From Spirodela intermedia (lineage: Eukaryota > Streptophyta > Magnoliopsida > Alismatales > Araceae): DNA of 64,000 nucleotides. Positions 25,421 through 36,813 of the stretch are shown piece by piece; the stretch's first letter is position 1, and each line of letters opens with the position of its first letter. A program made the translations under genes and the position numbers. The DNA lies in the NCBI GenBank assembly GCA_902729315.2, contig LR746273.1, positions 6,530,501 to 6,594,500 on the forward strand, given 5' to 3'. The notes under the pieces were generated by a model. The model made no database searches. It was given only the letters and a program-made list of their open reading frames with translations, and was not told where the DNA came from.

Positions 25421-25590
25421 ATGATTATTAATGTCCCATTTGAGGTGAAAAAGGATCTTTCTAATAAAGAAATAGATAAAATTTTGTCATTGAATGCTAG
25501 AATCATGACTATATTATATTGTGCTATGATACAATTCAATTCAATAGTCCCTAAATATAATAATATTTTAAAAATAAAAATTATAAGTTA
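25421..25590 (+). mobile_element. Copia-type gag (UBN2-like) fragment
   Basis: The open frame reads MIINVPFEV, then LSLNARIMTILYCAM and NSIVPKYNNILKI. The order (a 'GPF' like start, 'LNAKA..TLYCAL', 'CNSAKEIW' like end) resembles the gag domain of many plant copia elements. It is short and lacks the conserved Trp near its end. It may be a separate insertion or part of the surrounding decayed material. Confidence 0.5.
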
Positions 25591-26671
25591 CCTAGGAAGG
25601 GATCACATAAGTCATGAAATCAGAAAGTAATCAACTGATCCATAAGTATAACTATTTCTAAACATGCAACTGAAATAATTAAAAAAATATTTCAAGGTCA
25701 ATAGATATAATTTAACTACAGTAAGTTGGTGGATTATTTTTAAATGTTTCAAGAGTGGAATAGGTTAAATAATTAAACTTCTATAAAAATCGTGTATCTT
25801 TTTGTTTGGATTTGAGGAACTAAAGAAGAATAAAATATATGTCTAGAAGAAAAGAACTAAGACTTCACCAATTCATCTCCCCCCTCTTATGGCATATTGC
25901 ATATAGAATCTAACAAAAATCTTATTTACTCAACATTTTTGAAAATTTTCTATTCATAATTATATGTGAAGGCATTTTAAGAAGTGCTGGAAATAAAGGA
26001 AAAAAAACAAACTAATGAAAACTATCGTATAAAATGATTCGGAAATTTCATAGACTTTAGTTGTTGTTCTCTAAGTGATAATGGTACAAACCAAAGGTAG
26101 AAATCATTGGTAAATAGACATAAGCTAGGAAAAACTAAACCACTATAAATTTTAATGATGTTTTCCTTTAATACTTGGTATGTCACTTAGTAAGTGCCAA
26201 AATTATCTATATATCCAAGTCATTGTGCATTGCCCTAATAAGTATAGAATTAAGACATCCAACCTAAAAACACTTTTAAATACTAAAATAATAAATTCAC
26301 CCTCCCTCTTTCTATTTAGTATTCACTAAGATCAATAATTATTTTGGCTTCAATTCAAGCATTTATAATAAATAATCTTATACTAAACTCTCTTAGTATG
26401 ACTAAATACTTTGGGCTTTTATAAAGTTGAGATATTTTCACAAAACTATATTCATAATATTTTAAAATTAAATTAAGGTAAACATTAGTATAAGTTTAAT
26501 ATAATCTCAAAAAATATCATGTGTTACTGGTCATAAAGTTTAATACTCTTATTGATCACAATGCATAATCCTCTTACTGGTCATAAGGTTTGCCATAGTA
26601 TGAAATTTAAGGTCATTGCATTGCTCAACAATGATGAGCATTGTTCAAAATCTTAAAGTCATTATTGACAT

Positions 26672-27144
26672 AATATTCTTCTAAAACTTACTGCTCGACT
26701 CAAATTTACCATTTATTTGTATGTGGTTTACATAATTTTTAGATAATTACCATTCTTAGAAAGTATATTTTTCTTTTCAAATTATTAGATTGTGGCATCG
26801 GCCTACTATGGACCAAGCCTATTAGGGCCCATTAGGACCGCTATAAACCCTTGTACTTATCTTTTTTCTTTCTCTCTCTCAATTATAAGGGTTTACTTCA
26901 CTCTTCTCTCCACGTGGTACTAGAGCCCTTAGAATTGAGAGAAAGAAAGAAAAAAGATAAGTACAAGGGTTTATAGTGGTCCTAATGGGCCCTAATAGGC
27001 TTGGTCCATAGTGGGCCGATGCCACAATCCAACAATATGAAAAGAAAAATATACTTTCTAAGAATGGTAATTATCTAAAAATTGTGTAAGCCACATACAA
27101 ATAAATGGTAAATTTGAGTGAGCAGTAAGTTTTAGAAGAATATT
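26672..27144. repeat. Long inverted repeat (hairpin) spanning copia 5' LTR and its flank
   Basis: The left arm 26672-26891 and right arm 26927-27144 are reverse complements over about 220 bases, with roughly a dozen differences seen by eye and a 35-base spacer. The outer half of each arm (starting AATATTCTTCTAAAACTTAC) is DNA flanking the element. The inner half is the copia LTR (starting around GATTGTGGCATCGGCC). The right arm therefore carries an inverted copy of the flank-LTR junction, placed just after the primer-binding site. The right-arm copy keeps the LTR's terminal TG (TGTTGGATTG), whereas the left copy has TATTAGATTG. Confidence 0.93.
26915..26927 (+). other. Copia primer-binding site
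   Basis: TGGTACTAGAGCC directly after the 5' LTR closely resembles the TGGTATCAGAGCC site, complementary to initiator tRNA-Met, used by plant copia elements. It sets the right edge of the 5' LTR. Confidence 0.75.
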
Positions 27145-27525
27145 GGTCTCTTCTATGTCGACTTGTGATCTCTAGGGCCTCATGTGTATTGGTCTATGTG
27201 CGCAGCTTCTACCTCCTTGCATGCCATCCATTCAAGCCTCTCGTCATCTCAGTGAGTTCAATCTTTTCTTTTGATGGTAAATACACTGTGGTCATCCCCC
27301 CATGACTCGCTCTTAATATCTTCAATCTCGTCTCTTATTTTGTTCTCTCTCTAACATTCTATTACAGTTGCATTGACTTGTTCAGCCTACATCTTTGATA
27401 GTACTAATTATGACTCATGAACATCTGTATTTAAAGACTTCTTTCATGCTCTAGTCACGTTTGCCTGATGTTATGTCTCTAAACTATCTTCATTTGGGGC
27501 ATGTTGACTAATGCGATTTAGTCAT

Positions 27526-28346
27526 TGTATAGTAAATCATGTAAATTTAAAATTTATAAAATTAGAAAATATGAATTTTTAGATATTTAGAAGTATTTCT
27601 AAACAAATATATCAATTATAATTTAATATAACTTCCAAAAATAATGATAATTTTTCAAGTCAATCATAGGGATGTAATATAATATCAGATAATTATTTAG
27701 AATTTCTTTCAAAGAGTACTAATTTTTATAAATTTTATATTTAGAAATAAAAATAAAATATATTTAAAATTTATAAAAAAAATAAGGGTGAAGACGTCAA
27801 GATGATGTCAACGTCCCACAAAATGTAAATTGGGCAAAAATAGAGTTCCACCCGGTGATTCTTATGTAAGCGATTATAGACGGTTTACATTATGAATTTT
27901 CTGACGAATATATACTAATATTACATTTGCAAGCAAGTCACTTTCTCTCGCACGTACGACCACTATTTGCCTCACAGTCGGCTGGCCACCGGTGACGTGG
28001 AAGGAGAGTGGCACACATACGCCCTCATCAGTTCTAGTCGCTTGAACCCTTACTTGTGGCTCCTCCTCGATTGCACTTCCAACCCACTTGTAGGCTCAAT
28101 TGGCCGGTGGGTACCCCTCATTTTATTATATTTTTATTTTTATTTCTTTTTCTTCATTTATCTCAAAAGTAAGAGTGTAAAAATCTTATAAATTCGTATA
28201 AAATCACATAATTAGCCAAAAAATCATATTAATTAATTAAAAATTACTTTTCACACTTTAACATAAACATAAGTCTATTTATTATGAGTCAAGATTAAAA
28301 TTATATTAATTATTAATTATTAACTCATGATAATGAAGACTTATCA
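27526..28346 (+). repeat. Unidentified dispersed repeat, copy 1 (internally deleted)
   Basis: The segment runs from TGTATAGTAAATCATG to GAAGACTTATCA and is matched by 31834-33546 in the same orientation. Shared blocks include ATATTTAGAAGTATTT, AATTATAATTTAAT, GAAATAAAAATAAAATATAT, GGAAGGAGAGTGG, CACATAATTAGCCAAAAA and CATGATAATGAAGACTTATC. The middle 0.9 kb of copy 2 is missing here. The hexamer TCATTG occurs at both edges (27522-27527 and 28344-28349) and could be a target duplication. It lies inside the copia element, between its 5' end and the gag remnant. No coding domain is seen. Confidence 0.8.
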
Positions 28347-31300
28347 TTGACTCTACTATTAACACTTAATTTTGTTAGAGCATTGAGCCTTTCATTATTC
28401 GACTTCTCAATCGCAATAAAGTCAGCTCACCTATTATGTCAAACTCTCAAGATGATGTATGCGAACAAGATCAACATTAGTTGCTCCTTCTATCTCTATG
28501 AATTGCTCTTTACTTGTTAACAAGACAATTGATCTCTCCAAGAGTATTTCAACAAATTGTAGGATATTATCACTGAGTTACTTATCTATCAACCACCAAT
28601 TGCAGATTTATTCACTCTCACTCATCATCATGAACGAACTCTAAGTGGGAACCTTTCTCAATAGTCTTCATCTAGAGCTCGTCAATTAGATATGTTGTCA
28701 TGTCTACTCTAACACTAAGATTCTTACGATTATAGATATCTTCTCATGTTTGTGTACACATAGTATGCCTCTTGCTTTTGTCGCTCTTGAAACTCTTAAC
28801 CCTTTTGCACTTATTGCTACATGTGCTGGTGGAGGTTGTGGCTTCAAGATTGTTAAAAAGGAAAATAGATCAACTAAATAGAAGAATTCATTCCCTCTCT
28901 ACCTACATTGTGGTAGGTAAAATCACTCAATTGAGAAATATTAGGAGTTTGGTAAGCCAACATGAGGTCAAGCTACGATCGTTGACATCTTACCTTCTAT
29001 GGCTCCTTTGCTTGCATGATCCACTCCCATGGTCTAGATGACCATGACTCTTAAAAAGAATGTGGAATGGAAGGCTTCTTGTGCTTCCTCTGATGGCTCC
29101 TCTATTAATCTTGCCTCCACTTTTGCATATAGCGCAACCACTTTAGGTACACACACTCTACTCACCTCTTGTACTTCTCGGCTTATTGACTCAGGGTCCT
29201 TTGCTTATATGACAAGGTCTCCTTTCCTTCTTTATTCTCTTATACCCATAAATTATCTTTCTTCTATCTCTGTCGCTGATGATCATTCTTGTTATGACAA
29301 AAGGCATGACACAACCACTTCCACTGTCAATCTCTCACTTCGAGATGCACTTTATGTTTTTGATTTTCTTAAAAATCTTCTGTCGATTAGTGTCATCTCT
29401 TATGCACTACACTATGTTGTCATCTTCTTCTCTAACCATTGTGTATTTTAGGACTCACATATTGGATTGATGATTGATTTGGGTCGTGAGAACGACAATA
29501 GCTTTCTTTGCTTCTTCCATGCAATATTCATTTATTTTGTGGCATCACCATTTGAGACATTCATTTTTATCAAAATTTCATAAATTCCTTTCATGGTTTA
29601 TTCTTTTTGAGTTTGTATGCGAGTTGTATCAACTAGGCAAATATCATTGTTCTACATATCCACCTCGAGATTTATCTTTACTTTCTAACTATTCAACTTC
29701 ATTCACTAAGACATGTGTGCCCTATTTTGAGTTGCTTAGAGTGATTTTTGAGAAAATATATCTATACAACATAAGTATAGTCATCAATAAAGACAATATA
29801 GTATTAAAATCTACGATCTACTAATTTTTTTACATCACAAAAATCATCACACAGTACTCTACCACCCTCAAGACTTTTCACACAAACAACATGTTAGAGT
29901 TTTTCCAAAATGCTCTTTAGAACTTCTACAAGGACTATGACATTATTCATCAAAGTATTTGTCCCTACACTTCTCAACAAATGATATTATTGAAAAAAAA
30001 CATTGACATCTTCTTGACATTACTTACATACTCTTTGTAACCATGCATGTCTCACACTATCTCTAATTTGATGTCCTTATTGCCACCTTCTTTGTCAATG
30101 GTCATCTACCATTGTCTCTACTCTTGGTGGTGTGATTCTATTATGTTAACTTTCTCCTCAAATCGACCTCTTTCCTCTCCTTCCTCAGTTATTTGGCTGC
30201 AACACATTTGTCTATGATTATACTCTCTCTGTCTCTAAGCTAGCACCTTGTGTCTTGAAAGTTGTCTTCACTAACTACTCTCGTATGTAGAAGAGATATC
30301 AAGTATATCTTCATGACATTTGTCGACATCTCACATCTATGGATGTCACCTTCTATGAGGATATCTCCTACCTCTCTTCTTCCACTGCTCTTTATGTGGT
30401 GTCCTCACTACCTTCTAATTTTCCTCCTCCATTGTCATCTCCACTTGTTTTGGTGGTCCATGACTCTCATATATCTTCACTGCCTTCTCAATTCTCGTTA
30501 TTGACCCACTTGTTAGCTCTCCATTTCCTTCCTCTAGTCTAATATCACTCTTGTCAATTTTTCTTACCTCTTCTATCTCCTCACGTAATGATCTCCATCT
30601 TCTCGTTGCCTTACGCAAAGGCACTCACTCTTACACTCAACATCCTATCTCTTATTTTATTTCTTATGATCACCTTCACCTTACCTTTCGAGCCTTTGCT
30701 CTCTTTGTTTTATATGAGTTGATATTTGAGACATTATGAGGCTCTCCAAGTACTTGAGTAGAAGTTGTCGATGAATGTCGAGTATCATGTCCTTGTTCAA
30801 CACAAAACTTGGTAGCTTATTCTTCGTCCGACTGATGTCAATATTATGACTTATAAATGAGTGTACTCTCTCAAGTATAACCCTGATTGCTCTATTACTT
30901 ATCACAAAGGGTGTCTCATTGCTCATAGCTTCATCTAAGTCTATGACATCAATTACACAAAAATCTTCTCTCCCATGATTCATCTCAACTCTATTCATGT
31001 ACATCTTTCTTTGACAATCAATTAAGTATGATCTCTCCATCAACTAGATATTTTTAACATCTTCCTCTATATTGCTCTTACTAAGAAGGTATTTATAAAG
31101 CAACCTCTGAGATATGCTACTTAAGGAGAGACATCTCAAATGTGTCTATTCAAACAAGTTATTTATGAGCCTAAGTAGAATTCTCGCACCAACTTTGAGA
31201 AGTTAATACGTCTTATCATTACTTTTGACTTTATTTTGTGTATAATTGATCCAATTGTGATGTGTAAAATCACATTAAGTGGGGGTGTGATACTTGTTGT

Positions 31301-31833
31301 CTATGTTGATGATATCTTCTTGACCAGTAGTAATGAAGTTGACATCTCTACTATGAAGACATATCTTCATCAACACTTCTTGACTCATGGTCTTTTTACT
31401 CTACAGTATTTCTCAAAGATTGAGTTTGTCTATTGTCAAAGGAAACTTGCTCTTTTCCAAAGAAAATGTGATGAATCTTCTTCAAGAGATAAGGCTATTA
31501 GGGTGTAAACTTACTTCATTGTCGATGGAGGCTCGACCTAAGTTCTGAGATGATGATTCTCCCAAATTAGAGGACGTCAATTGATATCGTCATGTACTCA
31601 TCAAATTACTATATCTCATTGTCACTCATCTAAGCAAATTTTATACAATTGATATTTTTAGTCAATTTATGTAGAAATCTTAAGAGGTATATATGGAGAG
31701 AACGCTCTGTGTTCTTGCATACATCAAACAAGCACCTAGAAAGGGGCTTCTCTATCAACATCATAGACATCTCAAGATTGAGGCCTACTCTAATGCTAGA
31801 TTTATTCGTGACAAGGTGACATGACTTAATCGT

Positions 31834-33546
31834 TATATAGTAAATCACACAAATTTAAAATTTCTAAAATTATAAAATATTAATTTTCAAATATTTAGAA
31901 GTATTTTAAAACAAATATATCAATTATAATTTAATAAAACTTTTAAAAATAGTGATAATTTTTCAAATTGATCACAAAGATGTAATATAATATTGGATAA
32001 GTTTTTTAAATTTTCTTCGAAGACTATGATTTTCTATAAATTTTATATTAAGAAATAAAAATAAAATATATTTAAAATTCATGAAAAAGGGAAATAAGGG
32101 TCTGGACATCAAGATGACGTCAACACTTGATGAAAGTAAATCGGACAGAAATAGAGTTTCGCTTGATGATTCTTACATAAGTAATTATAAATGATTTAAT
32201 TCATCAAATTAAGATTTATAAAAGCTGAAAGAATCGTAATTAAATGAAATATAATTTAGTAAATTTAAATCACATAAATTATTATTAAATGAAGTAAAAA
32301 TTAAGTTGAAAGTAGAAAAATAAAGTTTCAGTGCCGTAGTGACGATGTGTCGATAATGTATTAGAATCTTGAGTGTTTGAAAAGATTGTCATATAGTGTC
32401 CATGGCCTTGAATGCTCTTTATGGACAAAGGCAATGTGGACAATCTCTAGATCTCCTTGTAAAATTTAGAAATTAATAAAATAGGTCATCAAATCGTCTT
32501 TGATGGCTGTCACCTGGTAAAACAAAAAACAGTGACTTTGCGACTCTTTAGCGACTGTCACCTGATAGAGAATAACTAAATAGAGGTGAGGCACATGTTA
32601 TGGAGTTTTATCCTCAAGTCTGCACAACAAAAGAAGGCTCTTCATTGTAAAGTACACTCTTAGAAGTGTCTTCTAGTAGATCGTCTTCTTCCTAACAACA
32701 ACTTATTCGTCAGTCAATCACAGATGATTTACTCGATGAATTTGTAATTCTTTTAATGCAAATCATTCAACAATTTTAATAATAATACTTCGTAAATCTC
32801 ATTGACGAGATTTTTGTCGTTGATCTAGCAATTTTGACAGCTTAATCCTTCATCAGCGATTTACAAGAAAGTTGTGATAATTAGATAAAAATATGAGTTT
32901 TAAATTTAGGAGGATTCAAACCCATGCCAATTATCCACCTACATGAGAGAGATTAAAATAAGTACTATAATGTCCTTATCAAGTAACATCATCATAGTAT
33001 ATCTCTATTATAACGGAGAGATAATTTAAGTATTCAAATCTTCAAAGTTTTTCGGGGGAAAGTGTGATGTAGATTTAGTCTCACATTATTTGTGCATCGA
33101 AGTTTTGGACAAATATATAGTAATATCACATTTGAAAGTAATGAGTCATTTTCTCTTGTCTGTACAACCACTCTTTGTCTCACAATTAGTTGGACATTAA
33201 TGACATGGAAGGAGAGTGGTGCACACATGCCTCTATTAATCCTAGTTGCTCGAGCCCCTACTCATGGCTATCCTTGACTATACTTTTGACCCACTTGCGG
33301 ACCTGGCTAACTAGTGGGTCCCCCTCATTTTATTATATTTTGAATTTATTTTTCTTTTTTTATATAAAAAAATATTATAAAAATTATATAAATTCTTAAA
33401 AAATCACATAATTAGCCAAAAATTCACATTAATCACATGAAAATCAATTTTCAGACTTTAACACAAATATAAGTTTATTTATCATAATTTAAGACTAAAA
33501 CTATATTATTTACTAATTATTAATTCATGATAATGAAGACTTATCA
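31834..33546 (+). repeat. Unidentified dispersed repeat, copy 2 (longer form)
   Basis: Homologous to 27526-28346 over its first 365 and last 460 bases, with about 890 extra bases between (32198-33084). The insertion splits the copia RNase H region: decayed RNase H precedes it and LVTWASKNK resumes just after. Within the extra part, TTTTCGGGGGAAAG followed by TGTGATGTAGATTTAGTC looks like a polypurine tract plus an LTR start. This suggests the repeat is a non-autonomous LTR-type element, but its LTRs could not be delimited. Confidence 0.7.
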
Positions 33547-34127
33547 CAAAAATGATCACAACTCAACTATTGACTATTATATATATGTTGCCAGTAGCTT
33601 GGTCACTTGGGCCTCTAAGAACAAAGTCGTATCCCACTTTAGTATTAAAGTAAAATATTGTGTAATGGCTGATAGTACAGATGAGATGGTATAACTCTGA
33701 TCTCTTTTATAAGAACTGGGGGTCTTTACATTGTTTATGATGCTTATGTACTTTGATAACCTAGTTGCAATCTTCATTGCAGTAAATCTCACCTTCTACG
33801 AATGCATCAAACACACTAAGATTGATTATCACACTATTCGAGACAAAGTTCTTAAGGACATTATTGCCACTCCACATATATCGTCAATCAACCCATTAGC
33901 CAACATCTTCACCAAGAGTCTTAGCAGCTTTTTCCATGACTAATTGAGAACCAAGTTGGACATGTTTGATCTATACACTTCAACTTGAGAGGAAGTGTTA
34001 GATTGTGGCATCAACCCACTATAGACTTGGCCCGTTATGGCTTATTAGGGCCACTATAAACCCTTGTACTTATCTTCATCTTATCTCTTTCTCAATTCTA
34101 AAGATTTACAAAACCTTTCTCTCCACA

Positions 34128-34694
34128 CATACTATCTAATTTCTTATTTTGGGGGTCCCATAAACAAGCCACTATATTCTGGTTAACTTTTGAATTAGAG
34201 TTTCAAAGCTCAAATATAACTAATTTGGAATCTACTTACATATGAGAACATGGGTATAATTTTCTACTCACCACTTATTTTATGTTGCAACATTATTGGG
34301 CTTAGGAGTAACCTAATTATTTAGGTCTAAGTAGCTTTAAATTGACTATAATTTTATTCAAGGGTTGCTAAAAAATGTCTCATGATCATAAAAAATACTC
34401 AAATCAACATGCTTATTGATTAAGGAAGCCACTCCCAGTTAAATGAATTTTGTGACCAAGACAATCTCGGCATAGTCGTTGGAGAGAATGGCTAATCATA
34501 ACAACAAATCAATATCATTAATAATTCTCTAATTATCATGAACATTGTTAAGATATATCTTATGATCTTGTGTTGGTAGTTGAGATAGACATGTACCGTT
34601 TCATCAATCTTCCTTTATCTTCTCCTTCCTCAACTTTATCTTTCACTTGTTCACCAATAGCATAATAGCAATGGATACGTCTATGTACAAAGAT

Positions 34695-34751
<57 letters not shown>

Positions 34752-36813
34752 CGTAGATACCTTGTGTAAAAAAGGTCGGTGGTCAATGGCATTCGTCTGA
34801 TCAGTGCTCTTTTCTCCTTTAGAAGGAAAAACCATCTAAATCGTAAGCAGAGGAGAACTTTGATGTATTCAACATAACCCTCAGGCAGAGGCGGGGCTAC
34901 TATTTTATTTCGGGCTTGATTTTATGGTCTAAGGACAGAAAGGCCCGACTAGGAAGGGTTCTAAACTTGGGTCTCCCCTTTTCCTCTTCTATCGGGAATA
35001 AAGCTCAGCTCACTACTTCCCTTCTGTATTGAATCATTGTTACATCTCCGCAGACCTTCCCTGTGCTGGTAGCCCTTGTCTGAACTTTCAACATGTGCGA
35101 CCACTGCAGGGTCCTGCACCCTGAAGCGAGAGTACATTCGTACCGCAAACATGCAGGATGCGCCTCCTGTGGCTCTTGTTGAGATCTTGCAGGGGCTTCA
35201 TGGACTTCTCCCGTCTCCATGGGAAACTTTAAGAAAGGCTTCCCACCTTGCGTGGAACCGAGGTTCGTTAACATTTCCACGTGACGGGCACTCTAGAGAC
35301 CTGAAGCTAGACCACGGATTGGATAATCGTCGGGCAATCTCGTGACGTCTCCGATATCTGCTCTTCCAGTCTTCGTCTTCCCCGTCAACATGCTTCCTAA
35401 TAAAGAATAAGGATGACAGCTCAGCCCCGACCAGCCCAACAGGGACAAGATGGACTTCGATTACTTGTGGAACGTGACGGGTATCCCATCCGGCTACAGA
35501 CTCGCATGCAGGCCGGCGGGATGGACAACCGCGAGCTGAGGATTAAACCTCTGGTTCGACCCACCCGAGGATTTCCGTGAGAACTCCCTCTTCTGGAATT
35601 TCACCAAATCCTTTAAGTCCGACAGTCCAATGAAAATAATATAGGAGGTCAAAACTTCATTTTAATAGATGATGACGTTGTTGTTAATTTGAATTATGGT
35701 ATTATGAAATAAAATGATTTAGATACATTGAAAATCCTCATTTGAAGCGCCGCCAAAAAATTATGATGTTTTGATAGAAAATAGGAGATTTTAGTTGTTG
35801 GATCTAGTCTTGAAAATTTGCTTGGGGGAAGCTTGAGCACTCTCGTGGGCCTTTGTTCTTCTCCACGATGTCTCATCTTATCCCTCTTTTTCTTTCTGAA
35901 GAAGAAACAATGAGAAACTGAGAGTGATCTTCCAATCCACAGACCGACGGTAACAGAATGAACAAAGTTGCAGGGATGGGACAGGAATAAACATTCTTCC
36001 AGCTCACCGAGATGATAATAAGGCGGATACGGAGGGCGACGACGCCATTCACTTCCAAACGAATACCTGCGCACGCAGCCGCAGGTGTCCTTCATAACGG
36101 AGTTCGTTTCATAATGTGCCCTCCAGCAGAACTCTTCGGCTCCACAACCGCGCACACCTGCATCTCCCTTAACAAAATCATAATGGATGTGAACTCGATC
36201 AATTTGAAAACATAGCCGTTTTTCTCAGACTTAGACATGATTTCTCTATGATTTCACAACGGCCACCACACTTGAGAAAAAGCAGTCACTGATAATGCGG
36301 TACAGACCTCGACTGCGTCAAAGGATCTTTGTAAACGAAGTTTGACGATTTCATAACCCAACGAATTCTGTAAATTTATCTAACGCAAAAAATTTGAAGT
36401 ACGACAATCAGTGGTCAACTATTTGACGACTGAATAGATGGTTACGTTAAACTAAAGACCAGTTGCTAAGAACGCTACACTGTGAAGCTTAACTTCAATT
36501 TGTAGAATAATAGAGCCGCTCGAAGATCACATAGGCTTCCCAGGTACTCACCAATCTCCAATCTATACTCCGAAGCCTTTCATCCCCAGGAACATGGAAA
36601 GCATCAGAAAGAGAAAATTAAGCTGATTTATAAAAGACAAGCGGGGACGGAAGTCTAACGTTGTAAAGACAAGTTGAACATAACTTGATCATGCACCAAA
36701 TGACATCGTAAACCTTGCAAACTGAACAAACGATCGCATCGCCACCGTATTCTAGGGCTAAGCCAGGGACACTACGGAGGCGTCTATTGAAAATGCTCGT
36801 GCATGGGAAGACC
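34128..36813. other. Intergenic between copia element and KNOX gene
   Basis: A GA microsatellite of about 25 units lies at 34696-34746. The region 34.9-35.6 kb is GC-richer, with unrelated short frames on both strands. On the minus strand near 36015-36056, an ATG opens MASSPSVSALLSSR and meets a donor-like CGGTGAGC, resembling a lone first exon, but no matching downstream exon was found. The last 200 bases are probably the KNOX 3' untranslated region. Confidence 0.4.

Larger units (their letters stand above)
26783..34127 (+). mobile_element. Dead short-LTR Ty1/copia retrotransposon
   Basis: LTRs of about 132 bases lie at 26783-26914 and 33996-34127. They share GATTGTGGCATC and CTATAAACCCTTGTACTTATC but are clearly diverged. 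A tRNA-Met-like primer-binding site (TGGTACTAGAGCC) follows the first, and a purine tract (GAGAGGAAG) precedes the second. Inside, in order and all broken by stops or frame slips: gag (about 28510-28830, SLQEYFNKL and LLIYQPPIADL), protease (about 29180-29280, LIDSGSFAYMT), gag-pre-integrase (about 29340-29660, WHHHLRH and CELYQLGK), integrase (about 29870-30020), MDVTFYED block (30339), reverse transcriptase (31236-31508, YVDDIFLT) and RNase H (about 33590-33950, LVTWASKNK and FTKSL). Two copies of another repeat interrupt it. No reading frame is intact. Confidence 0.88.

Noticed and set aside
27526-33546. Reading the paired direct repeats as the LTRs of the copia element
   Set aside because: The copia RNase H continues after the second repeat, and separate 132-base LTRs with a primer-binding site and purine tract are present further out.
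35694-36155. 153-residue minus-strand frame and an exon-like start near 36056 (MASSPSVSALLSSR then GTGAGC)
   Set aside because: The short transit-peptide-like start with a donor site is suggestive, but no downstream exon with a known domain could be joined.
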